16,963 bases of DNA. Source: Bacillota bacterium (GTDB lineage Bacteria; Bacillota; Clostridia; Christensenellales; Aristaeellaceae). The position numbers and the translations under genes were made by a program. Below are positions 6,598-14,188 of this stretch, in pieces. The notes under the pieces were generated by a model. That model was given only the letters and a program-made list of their open reading frames with translations. It had not been told where the DNA came from and searched no databases. The stretch covers positions 1-16,963 of the forward strand of contig JAEZLW010000182.1 of the NCBI GenBank assembly GCA_023415145.1. Direction: 5' to 3'. How positions within the stretch are numbered: the stretch's first letter is position 1; the number at the start of each line of letters is the position of its first letter.

Positions 6598-7791
6598 ATG
6601 AAAATTCTGATATTGAACGCCGGTTCCTCATCGCTGAAGTATCAATTGATCGATATGCAGGATGAATCCATCCTGGCCAAGGGCCTGGTGGAGCGCATTG
6701 GCATTGCGGGAAGCAAGATCAAGCAGACCGCGGGGGATAAGGTATTTGAAGCCCAGGCGCCCATGAAGGACCATGTGGAAGGCATTCAGTATATGCTGTC
6801 CGCCCTGACCGACAAGGAAAAGGGCGTTGTAAAAAACATGGACGAAATCGGCGCGGTGGGTCACCGGGTGCTCCATGGCGGCGAAAAGTTCTCGGGTTCC
6901 GTGCTGATCAATGAAGCCGTTATTGCTGCCGTTGAGGAAAACATCCCCCTGGGCCCGCTGCACAATCCCGCCAATCTGATGGGCATCCGCGCCTGCCAGA
7001 AAATTATGCCGGGCACCCCCAACGTGGCGGTGTTCGACACGGCTTTTCATCAAACGATGCCCAAAAAGGCGTATCTGTACGGTGTTCCCAAGGAATACTA
7101 TACCCGCCTGAAGGTACGCCGCTATGGCTTCCACGGCACCTCTCACCGCTATGTGAGCAAACGTGCCTCCGAGTTTTTGGGCCTTCCGGTGGAAGGGCTG
7201 AAAGTCATCACCTGCCATCTGGGGAACGGTTCCTCCCTGGCGGCGGTGAAGGATGGCAAGTGCATTGACACCAGCATGGGCATTACGCCCTTGGAAGGCG
7301 TCATCATGGGCACCCGCTCCGGCAGCCTGGACCCCGCTGTGGTGCAGTTTATTGCCAATAACGACCACAAGACGGTGGACGAAGTGATTGACATCCTCAA
7401 TAAGAAATCCGGTTTGGTTGGACTTTCGGGTATATCCAGCGATATGCGCGATATCGACGCAGCCGCGGATAAGGGCAATGAGGACGCCATTACCGCACGG
7501 GAAATGCTGGTGTATGGCATACGCAAGTACATCGGCGCGTATGCAGCCGCCATGAATGGGGTGGATGTGATTGTGTTCACCGCCGGCATCGGTGAAAACA
7601 ACACCAACATCAGGCGCTTGGTGATGGAAGGCTTTGATTACCTGGGCGCAAAGCTGGATCCCAGCAAGAACAATACCAGGGAGGAAGCCATTATTTCCAC
7701 CGATGACAGCAAGGTAAAAATCGTTGTGATCCCCACCAATGAGGAGATTGTCATCGCCCGGGATACGCTGGAGCTTGTTGCCGCCAAATAA
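6598..7791 (+). CDS. ackA: Acetate kinase
   Basis: A 397-aa ASKHA-fold kinase that turns acetyl phosphate and ADP into acetate and ATP (reversible), completing the Pta-AckA route. Signatures visible are LILNAGSSSLKYQLID (4-19), AVGHRVLHGGEKF, PLHNPANLMGI, VFDTAFHQTMP, RYGFHGTSHRYVS and, towards the C-terminus, VFTAGIGENNTNIR. Length is normal for the family. The AGGGAGAA Shine-Dalgarno lies at 6581-6588. It is read with pta. No terminator is evident after it, so the yceD-rpmF pair may also receive read-through besides its own promoter. Confidence 0.98.
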   Translation: MKILILNAGSSSLKYQLIDMQDESILAKGLVERIGIAGSKIKQTAGDKVFEAQAPMKDHVEGIQYMLSALTDKEKGVVKNMDEIGAVGHRVLHGGEKFSGSVLINEAVIAAVEENIPLGPLHNPANLMGIRACQKIMPGTPNVAVFDTAFHQTMPKKAYLYGVPKEYYTRLKVRRYGFHGTSHRYVSKRASEFLGLPVEGLKVITCHLGNGSSLAAVKDGKCIDTSMGITPLEGVIMGTRSGSLDPAVVQFIANNDHKTVDEVIDILNKKSGLVGLSGISSDMRDIDAAADKGNEDAITAREMLVYGIRKYIGAYAAAMNGVDVIVFTAGIGENNTNIRRLVMEGFDYLGAKLDPSKNNTREEAIISTDDSKVKIVVIPTNEEIVIARDTLELVAAK

Positions 7792-7811
7792 CGAATCAAC
7801 AAAAATAAAGA

Positions 7812-7840
7812 TTGACAAATATCGCCCCGCATTCTATAAT
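7812..7840 (+). promoter_or_regulatory. Consensus sigma-A promoter for yceD-rpmF
   Basis: TTGACA (7812-7817), exactly 17 nt, and TATAAT (7835-7840) match the housekeeping consensus at all twelve positions. The expected start is near 7847, giving a leader of about 23 nt with GAGGTGA before the yceD ATG at 7870. This would give strong expression, which suits a ribosomal protein operon. Confidence 0.88.
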
Positions 7841-7869
7841 AGTCGACGGTCACATTTTGAGGTGAAGCC

Positions 7870-8376
7870 ATGTTTTTGGATATTTCCCGGGCGCTTCGCT
7901 CGCAAGGCACCGAATTTCCATTTGAGCTGAGCGGCGAGATTCCTCCCCAGGATATTCTGGGGGAGCCGGTCTCCTTTGACGGGGTTACCCTCACCGGCAC
8001 GTTCAGCGCCGCCGGAAAAAGCGTGTTGATCATGGGACAGCTCACAGCCGCCGCCCACGCCCGCTGCGCCAAGTGTTTAGGCCCGGCGCAAACGAGTTTG
8101 AAGGTTCCTTTCCGGGAAATCTTCGTGCAGGACGGTGACCCGGAGGATCCGGACAAGTTTGCATTTGAAGGCAACTCGTTGGATCTTGGCCACCTGGCGC
8201 TGTCCATGGCAGTATTGGCTCTTCCCATGCGATTTGTGTGTGGGGAAACGTGTAAAGGCCTTTGCCCCGTATGCGGGGAAAACCTGAACAAGAATCATTG
8301 CACATGCCGGAAGGACTTGCCTGTAAAGCATCCTTTTGAGGCACTGCAGATGCTTTTTAAGGATGAGGAGGTGTAG
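7870..8376 (+). CDS. yceD: YceD family protein (DUF177), ribosome/23S rRNA-linked
   Basis: A 168-aa protein of the YceD/DUF177 family, which is nearly always encoded just before rpmF; the E. coli and plant members are linked to 23S rRNA accumulation. The first half has the conserved IMGQLTAAAHARCAKCLGP block with a CxxC at C66/C69. The C-terminal half has RFVCGETCKGLCPVCGENLN (121-140) and further cysteines at 144 and 146, a probable zinc site. It starts at the ATG behind GAGGTGA, and its stop is 2 nt before the rpmF ATG. In many Firmicutes the next gene after rpmF is plsX; here it is a repeat and then the valS unit. Confidence 0.92.
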   Translation: MFLDISRALRSQGTEFPFELSGEIPPQDILGEPVSFDGVTLTGTFSAAGKSVLIMGQLTAAAHARCAKCLGPAQTSLKVPFREIFVQDGDPEDPDKFAFEGNSLDLGHLALSMAVLALPMRFVCGETCKGLCPVCGENLNKNHCTCRKDLPVKHPFEALQMLFKDEEV

Positions 8377-8378
8377 TC

Positions 8379-8573
8379 ATGGCTCTTCCCAAGTATAGAA
8401 CTTCCAAGGCCCGCAAGCACAGCCGCCGGGCCAACTGGAAACTGACCCTTCCCGGCATCGTATCATGCCCCCAGTGCCACAAGATGAAGATGTCCCACCG
8501 GGTCTGCAAGCATTGCGGCTATTATGATGGCAAACAGGTCGTCGTGATGGAAGAAGACAAGAAAAAAGCTTAA
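8379..8573 (+). CDS. rpmF: 50S ribosomal protein L32 (zinc-binding form)
   Basis: A 64-aa large-subunit ribosomal protein. The N-terminus MALPKYRTSKARKHSRRANW is diagnostic. A zinc ribbon is visible as C30-x2-C33 and C43-x2-C46, so this is the C+ (zinc-binding) paralogue type. The GGAGGTG Shine-Dalgarno lies within the end of yceD. The TAA stop is followed directly, with no gap, by a 157-bp structured repeat, so the repeat is probably in the rpmF mRNA 3' end. Confidence 0.97.
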   Translation: MALPKYRTSKARKHSRRANWKLTLPGIVSCPQCHKMKMSHRVCKHCGYYDGKQVVVMEEDKKKA

Positions 8574-8730
8574 TGCCAATTCAAAACCTTAACGCATCGA
8601 CGCCGTGTGTCTTTTTCCACATTACTGCGTCGTCTTCCGCTACACGTAGCGCAGCTACGCGTCGCTCCGACTCCTTGTACTGCGGAAAAATCCTTCACAG
8701 CTTTGGATGCGTTCATGTTTCTCATTGGCA
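8574..8730 (+). repeat. 157-bp structured interspersed repeat, copy 1
   Basis: This element starts at TGCCAAT just after the rpmF stop and ends at ATTGGCA. Its two ends form an imperfect inverted repeat of about 25 bp (matching AACGCATC and GATGCGTT inside). A second helix pairs TTTTTCC with GGAAAAA, and an exact palindrome, CGTAGC-GCA-GCTACG, lies at the element's centre. The second copy, at 15129-15285, has the same length and differs at about 24 positions by hand count (roughly 85% identity). It holds no open reading frame of note. The form is that of a MITE-like or REP-like element, and the family identity is unknown to me. Confidence 0.88.
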
Positions 8731-8739
8731 TTGACGCTT

Positions 8740-8763
8740 TTCCACGAAGTTAACTTTGTGGGA
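8740..8763. promoter_or_regulatory. 24-bp palindrome upstream of the valS T-box
   Basis: The halves TTCCACGAAGTT and AACTTTGTGGGA pair at every position if G-T pairs are allowed, and they are centred on GTTAAC. The sequence is not followed by a T run, so it is not a standard terminator. It could be an operator, a hairpin ending the rpmF message, or a relic of a repeat. No clear -35/-10 pair for the T-box transcript was found in 8731-8800. Confidence 0.45.
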
Positions 8764-8800
8764 ACACTGATGATCTGTCATTCTCCATATTTTATTGCCC

Positions 8801-9040
8801 TGTGAAAAAGAGGAGTACATGCAAACCCCACAAGAGAGCGGAGCTCACCGGCTGAAAGGTTCCGCAGGCACGTTTGGATGGAAGGTCGCTTTGGAGGGCA
8901 GCGCGGGAAAGAGCGTTTTGCTTGATTACTTCGCCCGGTTGCACCCGTTATCGTGCCAAGAGGCGGCGTTTCTGCCGCGAAGCAAGGTGGTACCACGGAG
9001 CTGCTCCGTCCTTCGGGACGCGGGCAGTTCTTTTTATTTT
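8801..9040 (+). promoter_or_regulatory. T-box leader (tRNA-Val sensing) for the valS operon
   Basis: This is a tRNA-sensing leader RNA. Stem I carries the specifier loop, with AGTA at 8814-8817 on the 5' side and GAAGGTCGC at 8881-8889 on the 3' side. The specifier codon reads GTC (8885-8887), a valine codon, in agreement with valS downstream. The distal part has AGAGAGCGG and GGCTGAAAGG. CCCGTTATC (8944-8952) and the T-box AAGGTGGTACCACGG (8984-8998) follow. The bulge TGGT would pair with the ACCA end of uncharged tRNA-Val, whose discriminator is A. The antiterminator pair AGC (8981-8983) and GCT (9000-9002) overlaps the terminator stem, so uncharged tRNA should turn transcription on. Confidence 0.92.
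9001..9040 (+). terminator. T-box attenuator terminator
   Basis: CTGC (9001-9004) pairs with GCAG (9024-9027), and CGTCC (9007-9011) with GGACG (9016-9020), around a TTCG-type loop. It is followed by a T-rich tail (TTCTTTTTATTTT, 9028-9040). The 5' side of the stem is shared with the antiterminator, as the T-box mechanism needs. Confidence 0.85.
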
Positions 9041-9057
9041 GAGGGAGGGGATCAGCC

Positions 9058-9261
9058 ATGGATACGGCGCAGATCGTCGCAAAGCTTAACGTTCCGGGTC
9101 TTGTTTTGCTGCTGTGCGGTGCTGTTTTGGGGTTTGTTGGTCACAAGCTGGCCGCAAAAATCCTTCCGGAACATGGGGCAAAGCTGGCTGTCGCCGTTCG
9201 CTTTGTGGGGCTGGCTTTGACATTTTTAGGCACACTGATCCTGCTGGATGTATTTGGTTAA
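9058..9261 (+). CDS. Small two-helix membrane protein of unknown function, T-box controlled
   Basis: A 67-aa protein with two predicted membrane helices, about residues 13-28 (PGLVLLLCGAVLGFVG) and 42-65 (the run from KLAVAV to LLDVF). They are joined by a basic loop, HKLAAKILPEHGAK. The ATG follows GGGAGGGG at a normal distance. The gene lies between the T-box terminator and valS, and its stop codon is next to the valS Shine-Dalgarno, so it is expressed only when the T-box reads through. I do not recognise the family; the size suggests a membrane-embedded small protein rather than an enzyme. Clean start and stop, tight packing and hydrophobic pattern favour a real gene over chance. Confidence 0.75.
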   Translation: MDTAQIVAKLNVPGLVLLLCGAVLGFVGHKLAAKILPEHGAKLAVAVRFVGLALTFLGTLILLDVFG

Positions 9262-9277
9262 GGAGGACTATGTTTTT

Positions 9278-11914
9278 ATGGAAATGGAAAAAGTGTTCAA
9301 CCCCCAGGCCATCGAAGGGGAAATATATAAGGATTGGGAAGAATCCGGCGCATTTGTGGGACACCGGATACCGGGAAAGGAAACCTTCACCATCGTGATG
9401 CCGCCGCCCAACATTACGGGGCAATTGCACATGGGTCACGCCATGGACTGCCTGATGCAGGACGCGCCCGTGCGTTATCATCGCATGAAGGGTGATGCTA
9501 CGCTGTGGCTGCCGGGCACGGACCACGCATCCATCGCTACGGAAGTGAAGATCGTGGAGCAGATGGCAAAGGAAGGCCTGAAAAAAGAGGACATCGGCCG
9601 GGAAGGCTTTTTGGAGCGCGCATGGAAGTGGAAGGCTGAATACGGCGGGCGCATCACCAAACAGCTTCGCCGCCTGGGCGCCAGCTGTGATTGGAGCCGC
9701 GAACGCTTCACCATGGACGAAGGCTGCTCCAAGGCCGTGCGGGAAGTGTTTGTGCGGCTGTATGAGAAGGACCTCATCTACCGGGGTGACCGTATCATCA
9801 ACTGGTGCCCTGTGTGCAGGACGGCGCTTTCCGACGCCGAGGTGGAGTATGAGGAGCAGGCTTCCCATCTTTGGCACATCCGCTATCCAGGTGCAGACGG
9901 CAGTGCGGGTGTGGTGGTGGCTACCACCAGGCCAGAGACCATGCTGGGGGATACCGGTGTGGCTGTAAACCCGGAGGATGAGCGTTACACGCATCTGGTG
10001 GGCAAATCTGTGATCCTGCCGCTCTTAGACCGGGAGATTCCCGTGGTGGCCGACAGCTATGTGGACAAGGAATTCGGCACCGGTGCGGTAAAAATGACAC
10101 CGGCCCACGACCCCAATGACTTTGAGGTGGCACAGCGTCATGATTTGCCCGTTTTACGGGTGACCAATGACGATGGCACCATGAACGAGGTCGCCGGCAA
10201 ATACGCGGGGCTTACCCAGCAGGAATGCCGCAAGCGTGTTGTGGAAGACTTAAAAGCGTTGGGACTGCTGATCAAGATTGAGGATTACAACCATAACGTG
10301 GGCACCTGCTACCGCTGCCACAAGACGGTGGAGCCCCTGGTGAGCCGCCAGTGGTTTGTGAAGATGAAGCCTTTGGCCGAGCCTGCCTTGGAAGCTGTTC
10401 GGGAAGGCAAAACGAAATTTGTGCCTGAACGGTTTTCCAAAACGTATTACAACTGGATGGAAAACATCCGTGATTGGTGCATCAGCCGCCAATTATGGTG
10501 GGGCCACCGCATTCCCGCCTGGTACTGCGATGCCTGCGGCCATATGACCGTGGCGCGGGAAGAGCCTGCCGCTTGTGCAAAGTGCGGAAGTAGCCATCTT
10601 CACCAGGATGAGGATGTGCTGGACACCTGGTTTTCCTCGGCTTTGTGGCCTTTCTCCACCCTGGGCTGGCCGGATGATACGGAGGATTTGAAGTACTTCT
10701 ATCCTACCGATGTGCTGGTGACGGGGTATGACATCATCTTCTTCTGGGTGGCGCGGATGATTTTCAGCGGCATCGAGCAAATGGGGCAGACACCTTTCCA
10801 CACTGTGCTCATCCATGGCCTGGTGCGGGATGACAAGGGCCGTAAAATGTCCAAATCCCTTGGCAACGGCGTGGACCCCCTGGACATCATCGAGCAGTAC
10901 GGTGCCGATGCGCTGCGCTTCTCCCTGGCCATGGGTGTGAGCCCCGGCAACGATACCCGCTTCTCCACCGAGAAGGTGGAGGCGGCCCGGAACTTTGCCA
11001 ACAAGGTGTGGAACGCCTCCCGTTTTGTGCTCATGTACACCAATACCCGTGAAGAACTGGCCGGAAAAACGCTGCTTTTGCCGGATCAGTGGATTCTCTC
11101 CCGCAGCCAGCAGGCGATAAGGGAAGTGACCGCCCACATGGAGGACGGCGACTTTGGCCTGGCGGCCCAGAAGATATACGACTTTGCCTGGTCGGAGTTT
11201 TGCGACTGGTATATTGAGCTTTCCAAAGGCCGTTTGATGGGGGAAGATGCAGATAGCCGTGCCACGGCCCAGGCGGTGCTATTACACGTGCTTGAGACGC
11301 TTTTGAAGCTTCTTCACCCCTTTATGCCTTTCCTGACCGAGTCGGTGTACAAAAGCCTGCCGGGCGCGGAAGGATTCCTGATGCTGTCCCGCTGGCCCAA
11401 TATCGATCCCGCCTACGACTTCCCGGCGGAGGAGAGTCATATGCAGGGCGTGATGGACATGATCAAAACCATCCGCAACCTGCGGGCGGAAATGAATGTG
11501 GCCGCCGGGAAGCGCACGCGCCTCATGCTGCTGCCTTCACAGGGCTGGGTAGAAACGCTTCAGAGCGCCGGGCAGTATTTCCAGCGGCTGGCGGGGGTAT
11601 CCCATACCGAGATTCTTATGGACAGAACGGCCATCACAGAAAAGACGGTGAGCGCTGTGTGCGCCGCCGGGGAACTGTTCATCCCGCTGGGTGACCTGGT
11701 GGACTTCGAAAAGGAAATTGCCCGCCTTGCGAAAGAGCATGAAAACCTTTTGAAGGAGATTGAACGGGCGGCAGGGAAGTTGAACAATCCTGGCTTTATA
11801 CAAAAAGCACCGGCTTCCTTGGTGGAACAGGAGAAGGAAAAGCTTTTGACCAATCAGGCCATGGCGGCGACACTTGAAAAACGCATCGCCGAATTGAAAG
11901 GGATGGGCGAATGA
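9278..11914 (+). CDS. valS: Valyl-tRNA synthetase
   Basis: An 878-aa class I synthetase that charges tRNA-Val. In order: the HIGH-type motif HMGH at 51-54 within PPPNITGQLHMGH; the CP1 editing domain with TTRPETMLGDTGVAVNPEDE and VKMTPAHDPNDFEVAQRHD; a zinc-ribbon-like pair C417/C420 and C433/C436; DVLDTWFSSALWPFSTLGW; the KMSKS loop at 523-527; the anticodon-binding helical domain; and a C-terminal coiled coil (DFEKEIARLAKEHENLLKEI onward) typical of ValRS. The start at 9278 (MEMEKVFNPQ) is chosen by AAGGAGG at 9260-9266, with 11 nt spacing. A longer frame from 9248 lacks a site. It overlaps folC by 4 bases (ATGA) and is controlled by the valine T-box. Confidence 0.98.
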   Translation: MEMEKVFNPQAIEGEIYKDWEESGAFVGHRIPGKETFTIVMPPPNITGQLHMGHAMDCLMQDAPVRYHRMKGDATLWLPGTDHASIATEVKIVEQMAKEGLKKEDIGREGFLERAWKWKAEYGGRITKQLRRLGASCDWSRERFTMDEGCSKAVREVFVRLYEKDLIYRGDRIINWCPVCRTALSDAEVEYEEQASHLWHIRYPGADGSAGVVVATTRPETMLGDTGVAVNPEDERYTHLVGKSVILPLLDREIPVVADSYVDKEFGTGAVKMTPAHDPNDFEVAQRHDLPVLRVTNDDGTMNEVAGKYAGLTQQECRKRVVEDLKALGLLIKIEDYNHNVGTCYRCHKTVEPLVSRQWFVKMKPLAEPALEAVREGKTKFVPERFSKTYYNWMENIRDWCISRQLWWGHRIPAWYCDACGHMTVAREEPAACAKCGSSHLHQDEDVLDTWFSSALWPFSTLGWPDDTEDLKYFYPTDVLVTGYDIIFFWVARMIFSGIEQMGQTPFHTVLIHGLVRDDKGRKMSKSLGNGVDPLDIIEQYGADALRFSLAMGVSPGNDTRFSTEKVEAARNFANKVWNASRFVLMYTNTREELAGKTLLLPDQWILSRSQQAIREVTAHMEDGDFGLAAQKIYDFAWSEFCDWYIELSKGRLMGEDADSRATAQAVLLHVLETLLKLLHPFMPFLTESVYKSLPGAEGFLMLSRWPNIDPAYDFPAEESHMQGVMDMIKTIRNLRAEMNVAAGKRTRLMLLPSQGWVETLQSAGQYFQRLAGVSHTEILMDRTAITEKTVSAVCAAGELFIPLGDLVDFEKEIARLAKEHENLLKEIERAAGKLNNPGFIQKAPASLVEQEKEKLLTNQAMAATLEKRIAELKGMGE

Positions 11915-13206
11915 ATGCTGCGCAGGCGGTAGCCTATATCCATTCCGCCCAATATACCGGTGCCAAAAACGGGTTGGAAAACACCCGTGCCCTGTTGAAT
12001 CAATTGAACATTCCCATGACCCCGGTGCCCGCCATTCATGTGGCGGGCACCAATGGCAAGGGCTCTGTATGTGCCATGCTGGACAGCATGCTTCGGGCCT
12101 GCGGACTGAAAGTGGGGCTGTATACCTCTCCCTTTTTGCAGTTTTACAACGAGCGCATCCGAATAAGCGGCACACCTGTGTCCGATGATGTTTTGGCTGG
12201 CTCAGTGACCCGTGTGAAGGAAGCGGCGGACAGCCTGCATGAGAAAGGGATTCATCCCACCGCCTTTGAACTGGGCACCGCTGCGGCGTTTTTGATCTTT
12301 CTTGAAGAGAAAGTGGATATAGCCGTGGTGGAGGTGGGCCTGGGTGGAAGGCTGGACCCTACCAATGTGATTACGCCGCTGGTATCAGTCATCACGGCGC
12401 TTGGCATGGATCATATGGAATACCTGGGCGATACCCTTCAGAAAATTGCCGGTGAGAAAGCGGGCATCATAAAGCTTGGCGTTCCGGTGGTGCTGTATCC
12501 TGCCCGCAATGAAGCTGAAGCGGTGGTACGCACCGCTTGTGATCAGAAGCATGCGCCTTTGATGGCTCTTCGCCACCGGCAGGCGGTATTCCATCAGGCA
12601 GATGCACATGGAAGCAGGGCAGATTTTGATTTGCCCAAAGGAACAATGGAGGATGTTCACATTCCTTTGCCGGGTCTGCATCAGGTGGAAAATGCGCTGA
12701 CAGCGCTTACTGCTATGGACTTGCTGTCTGGCTTTCCCGTCAGCCGGGAGGCCATGCGGCAAGGCATGGAGCATGTTCGCTGGCCGGCGAGGCTGGAGTG
12801 GATTGGCAATGCTCCAAGAGTGCTGTTGGATGGTGCACATAATCTCCAGGGAGTAGAGGCTTTGCGCAGCTTTACAGACTTGTTTCTCCATCAGGAAAAG
12901 CGGGTATTGCTGACAGGCGTACTTCGGGAAAAGCTCAAAGGCAAAATGCTGGAGGAGATGGCGGCATTGTCCAGCCAGGCCGTCACCGTCACACCGGACA
13001 ATCACCGGGCAATGCCGGCGGCGGAACTGGCATTGCGGTTACAGGAGAAGGGCTGCACTGCGGAAGCTGCGCAGGATATAGAGGAAGGTTTGAAAAGGGC
13101 AAGGGAGCTTGCCGGCCCGGAGGGCATCATCATCGCGGCAGGTTCCTTGTACCTGGCCGGGGCACTCCGCGGCCTGCTGGGCTTGCAGGATGAGAGCCTT
13201 TCGTGA
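11911..13206 (+). CDS. folC: Bifunctional folylpolyglutamate synthase/dihydrofolate synthase
   Basis: A 431-aa Mur-ligase-type enzyme that adds glutamate to dihydropteroate or to folates using ATP. Visible motifs are the P-loop VAGTNGKGSVCAMLDS with GTNGKGS at 46-52, LYTSPFLQFYNERIRISG, FELGTAAAFLIF, VVEVGLGGRLDPTNVI, DHMEYLGDTLQKIAGEKAGI and, in the C-terminal domain, WPARLEWIG and LLDGAHN with D307-G-A-H-N311. Length is normal. Its ATG overlaps the valS stop, so it is translationally coupled to valS and under the same T-box; valS-folC is a common Firmicutes pair. Whether it acts on dihydropteroate as well as folates cannot be told from sequence. Confidence 0.96.
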   Translation: MNAAQAVAYIHSAQYTGAKNGLENTRALLNQLNIPMTPVPAIHVAGTNGKGSVCAMLDSMLRACGLKVGLYTSPFLQFYNERIRISGTPVSDDVLAGSVTRVKEAADSLHEKGIHPTAFELGTAAAFLIFLEEKVDIAVVEVGLGGRLDPTNVITPLVSVITALGMDHMEYLGDTLQKIAGEKAGIIKLGVPVVLYPARNEAEAVVRTACDQKHAPLMALRHRQAVFHQADAHGSRADFDLPKGTMEDVHIPLPGLHQVENALTALTAMDLLSGFPVSREAMRQGMEHVRWPARLEWIGNAPRVLLDGAHNLQGVEALRSFTDLFLHQEKRVLLTGVLREKLKGKMLEEMAALSSQAVTVTPDNHRAMPAAELALRLQEKGCTAEAAQDIEEGLKRARELAGPEGIIIAAGSLYLAGALRGLLGLQDESLS

Positions 13207-13242
13207 TATGCTGGATAAAATGGGGAGTTTTGGGGAGGTTCC

Positions 13243-14178
13243 ATGGAATTTCGTCATGAACCGGTGATGCTTGCAGAAGTGCTGCAATGGCTGAATGTAA
13301 TACCGGGCGGCGTGTATGCCGACGGCACCCTGGGTGGCGGCGGCCACAGCGAGGCCATTTTGCAAAAGGCTGAAAATAGTGGTTCATTGTACGGCATCGA
13401 CCGTGACCCGGCGGCCATCGAGGCAGCTTCGCGGCGGCTTTCAGCCTATCCCGGCTTTCATCCCATCAGGGGGAATTTCCATGAAGCCAAGGAATTGTTA
13501 AAAGCAGCAGGGGCACCGAAGCTGGATGGTGCTTTGCTGGATTTGGGCGTTTCTTCTCATCAATTGGATACGCCTGAGCGCGGCTTTTCCTATCATGAGG
13601 ATGCGCTGCTGGACATGCGCATGGATCCTACCACTGGGATTTCGGCTGCGGAATGGCTGCAAAGCGTTGCGCAACAGGAATTGACAAGGGTACTCCATGA
13701 TTACGGGGAGGAGCGGTGGGCGGCACGCATCGCCCAGTTTGTGGTGGAAAGGCGTCGGAATGCGCCGATAGCTACAACAGGTGATTTGGTGCGCATCATC
13801 GACGACGCCATCCCCAAGGCGGTGCGAAGGAAGGATGAGGGCCATCCGGCGCGCAGGACGTTTCAGGCCATTCGCATCGCAGTCAATGATGAATTGGCAC
13901 CTTTGACTAAAGCGCTTTCCGATTTTGTGGATTGCTTGAAGCCTGGCGGTCATCTGTGCGTGATCACCTTTCATTCCCTGGAGGACAGGCTTACAAAAAT
14001 CGCCTTCCGAACCATGCAGAATCCATGCGTATGTCCGCCCAAAGCCCCTATATGCACCTGCGGCAAAAAGCCGGTAGGCAAGGTGCTGGCGGGGGGTGCG
14101 GTGCAGCCGACCCCGGAGGAGGTAGCCCGCAATGCCCGTGCCCGCAGCGCCAAGCTGCGGGTGGTGGAGAAGATATGA
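13243..14178 (+). CDS. rsmH: 16S rRNA (cytosine(1402)-N4)-methyltransferase RsmH
   Basis: A 311-aa SAM-dependent methyltransferase (formerly MraW) that methylates N4 of C1402 in the 16S rRNA decoding centre. Motifs are HEPVMLAEVL (5-14), the SAM-binding DGTLGGGGHSEAIL (27-40), LDLGVSSHQLDTPERGFSY, LDMRMDPT, HPARRTFQAIRIAVNDEL and ITFHSLEDR. The GGGGAGG Shine-Dalgarno lies at about 13231-13237, and folC ends 36 bp upstream. In most bacteria rsmH sits between mraZ and ftsL in the division/cell-wall cluster. Neither is adjacent here, and the next gene is rsmI, which modifies the same nucleotide. Confidence 0.97.
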   Translation: MEFRHEPVMLAEVLQWLNVIPGGVYADGTLGGGGHSEAILQKAENSGSLYGIDRDPAAIEAASRRLSAYPGFHPIRGNFHEAKELLKAAGAPKLDGALLDLGVSSHQLDTPERGFSYHEDALLDMRMDPTTGISAAEWLQSVAQQELTRVLHDYGEERWAARIAQFVVERRRNAPIATTGDLVRIIDDAIPKAVRRKDEGHPARRTFQAIRIAVNDELAPLTKALSDFVDCLKPGGHLCVITFHSLEDRLTKIAFRTMQNPCVCPPKAPICTCGKKPVGKVLAGGAVQPTPEEVARNARARSAKLRVVEKI

Positions 14179-14188
14179 AAGAAAGAAG

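Noticed and set aside
6628..7818. A 396-codon open frame on the minus strand, opposite ackA.
   Set aside because: It is the mirror of a certain acetate kinase gene, has no family motif and reflects codon bias of the coding strand.
8574..8730. Repeat copy 1 as a short transposon with its own gene.
   Set aside because: 157 bp holds no coding frame; at most it is a non-autonomous element.
8731..8736. TTGACG just after repeat copy 1, as a -35 for the T-box transcript.
   Set aside because: The position 17 bp further on reads CTTTGT, not a -10 box.
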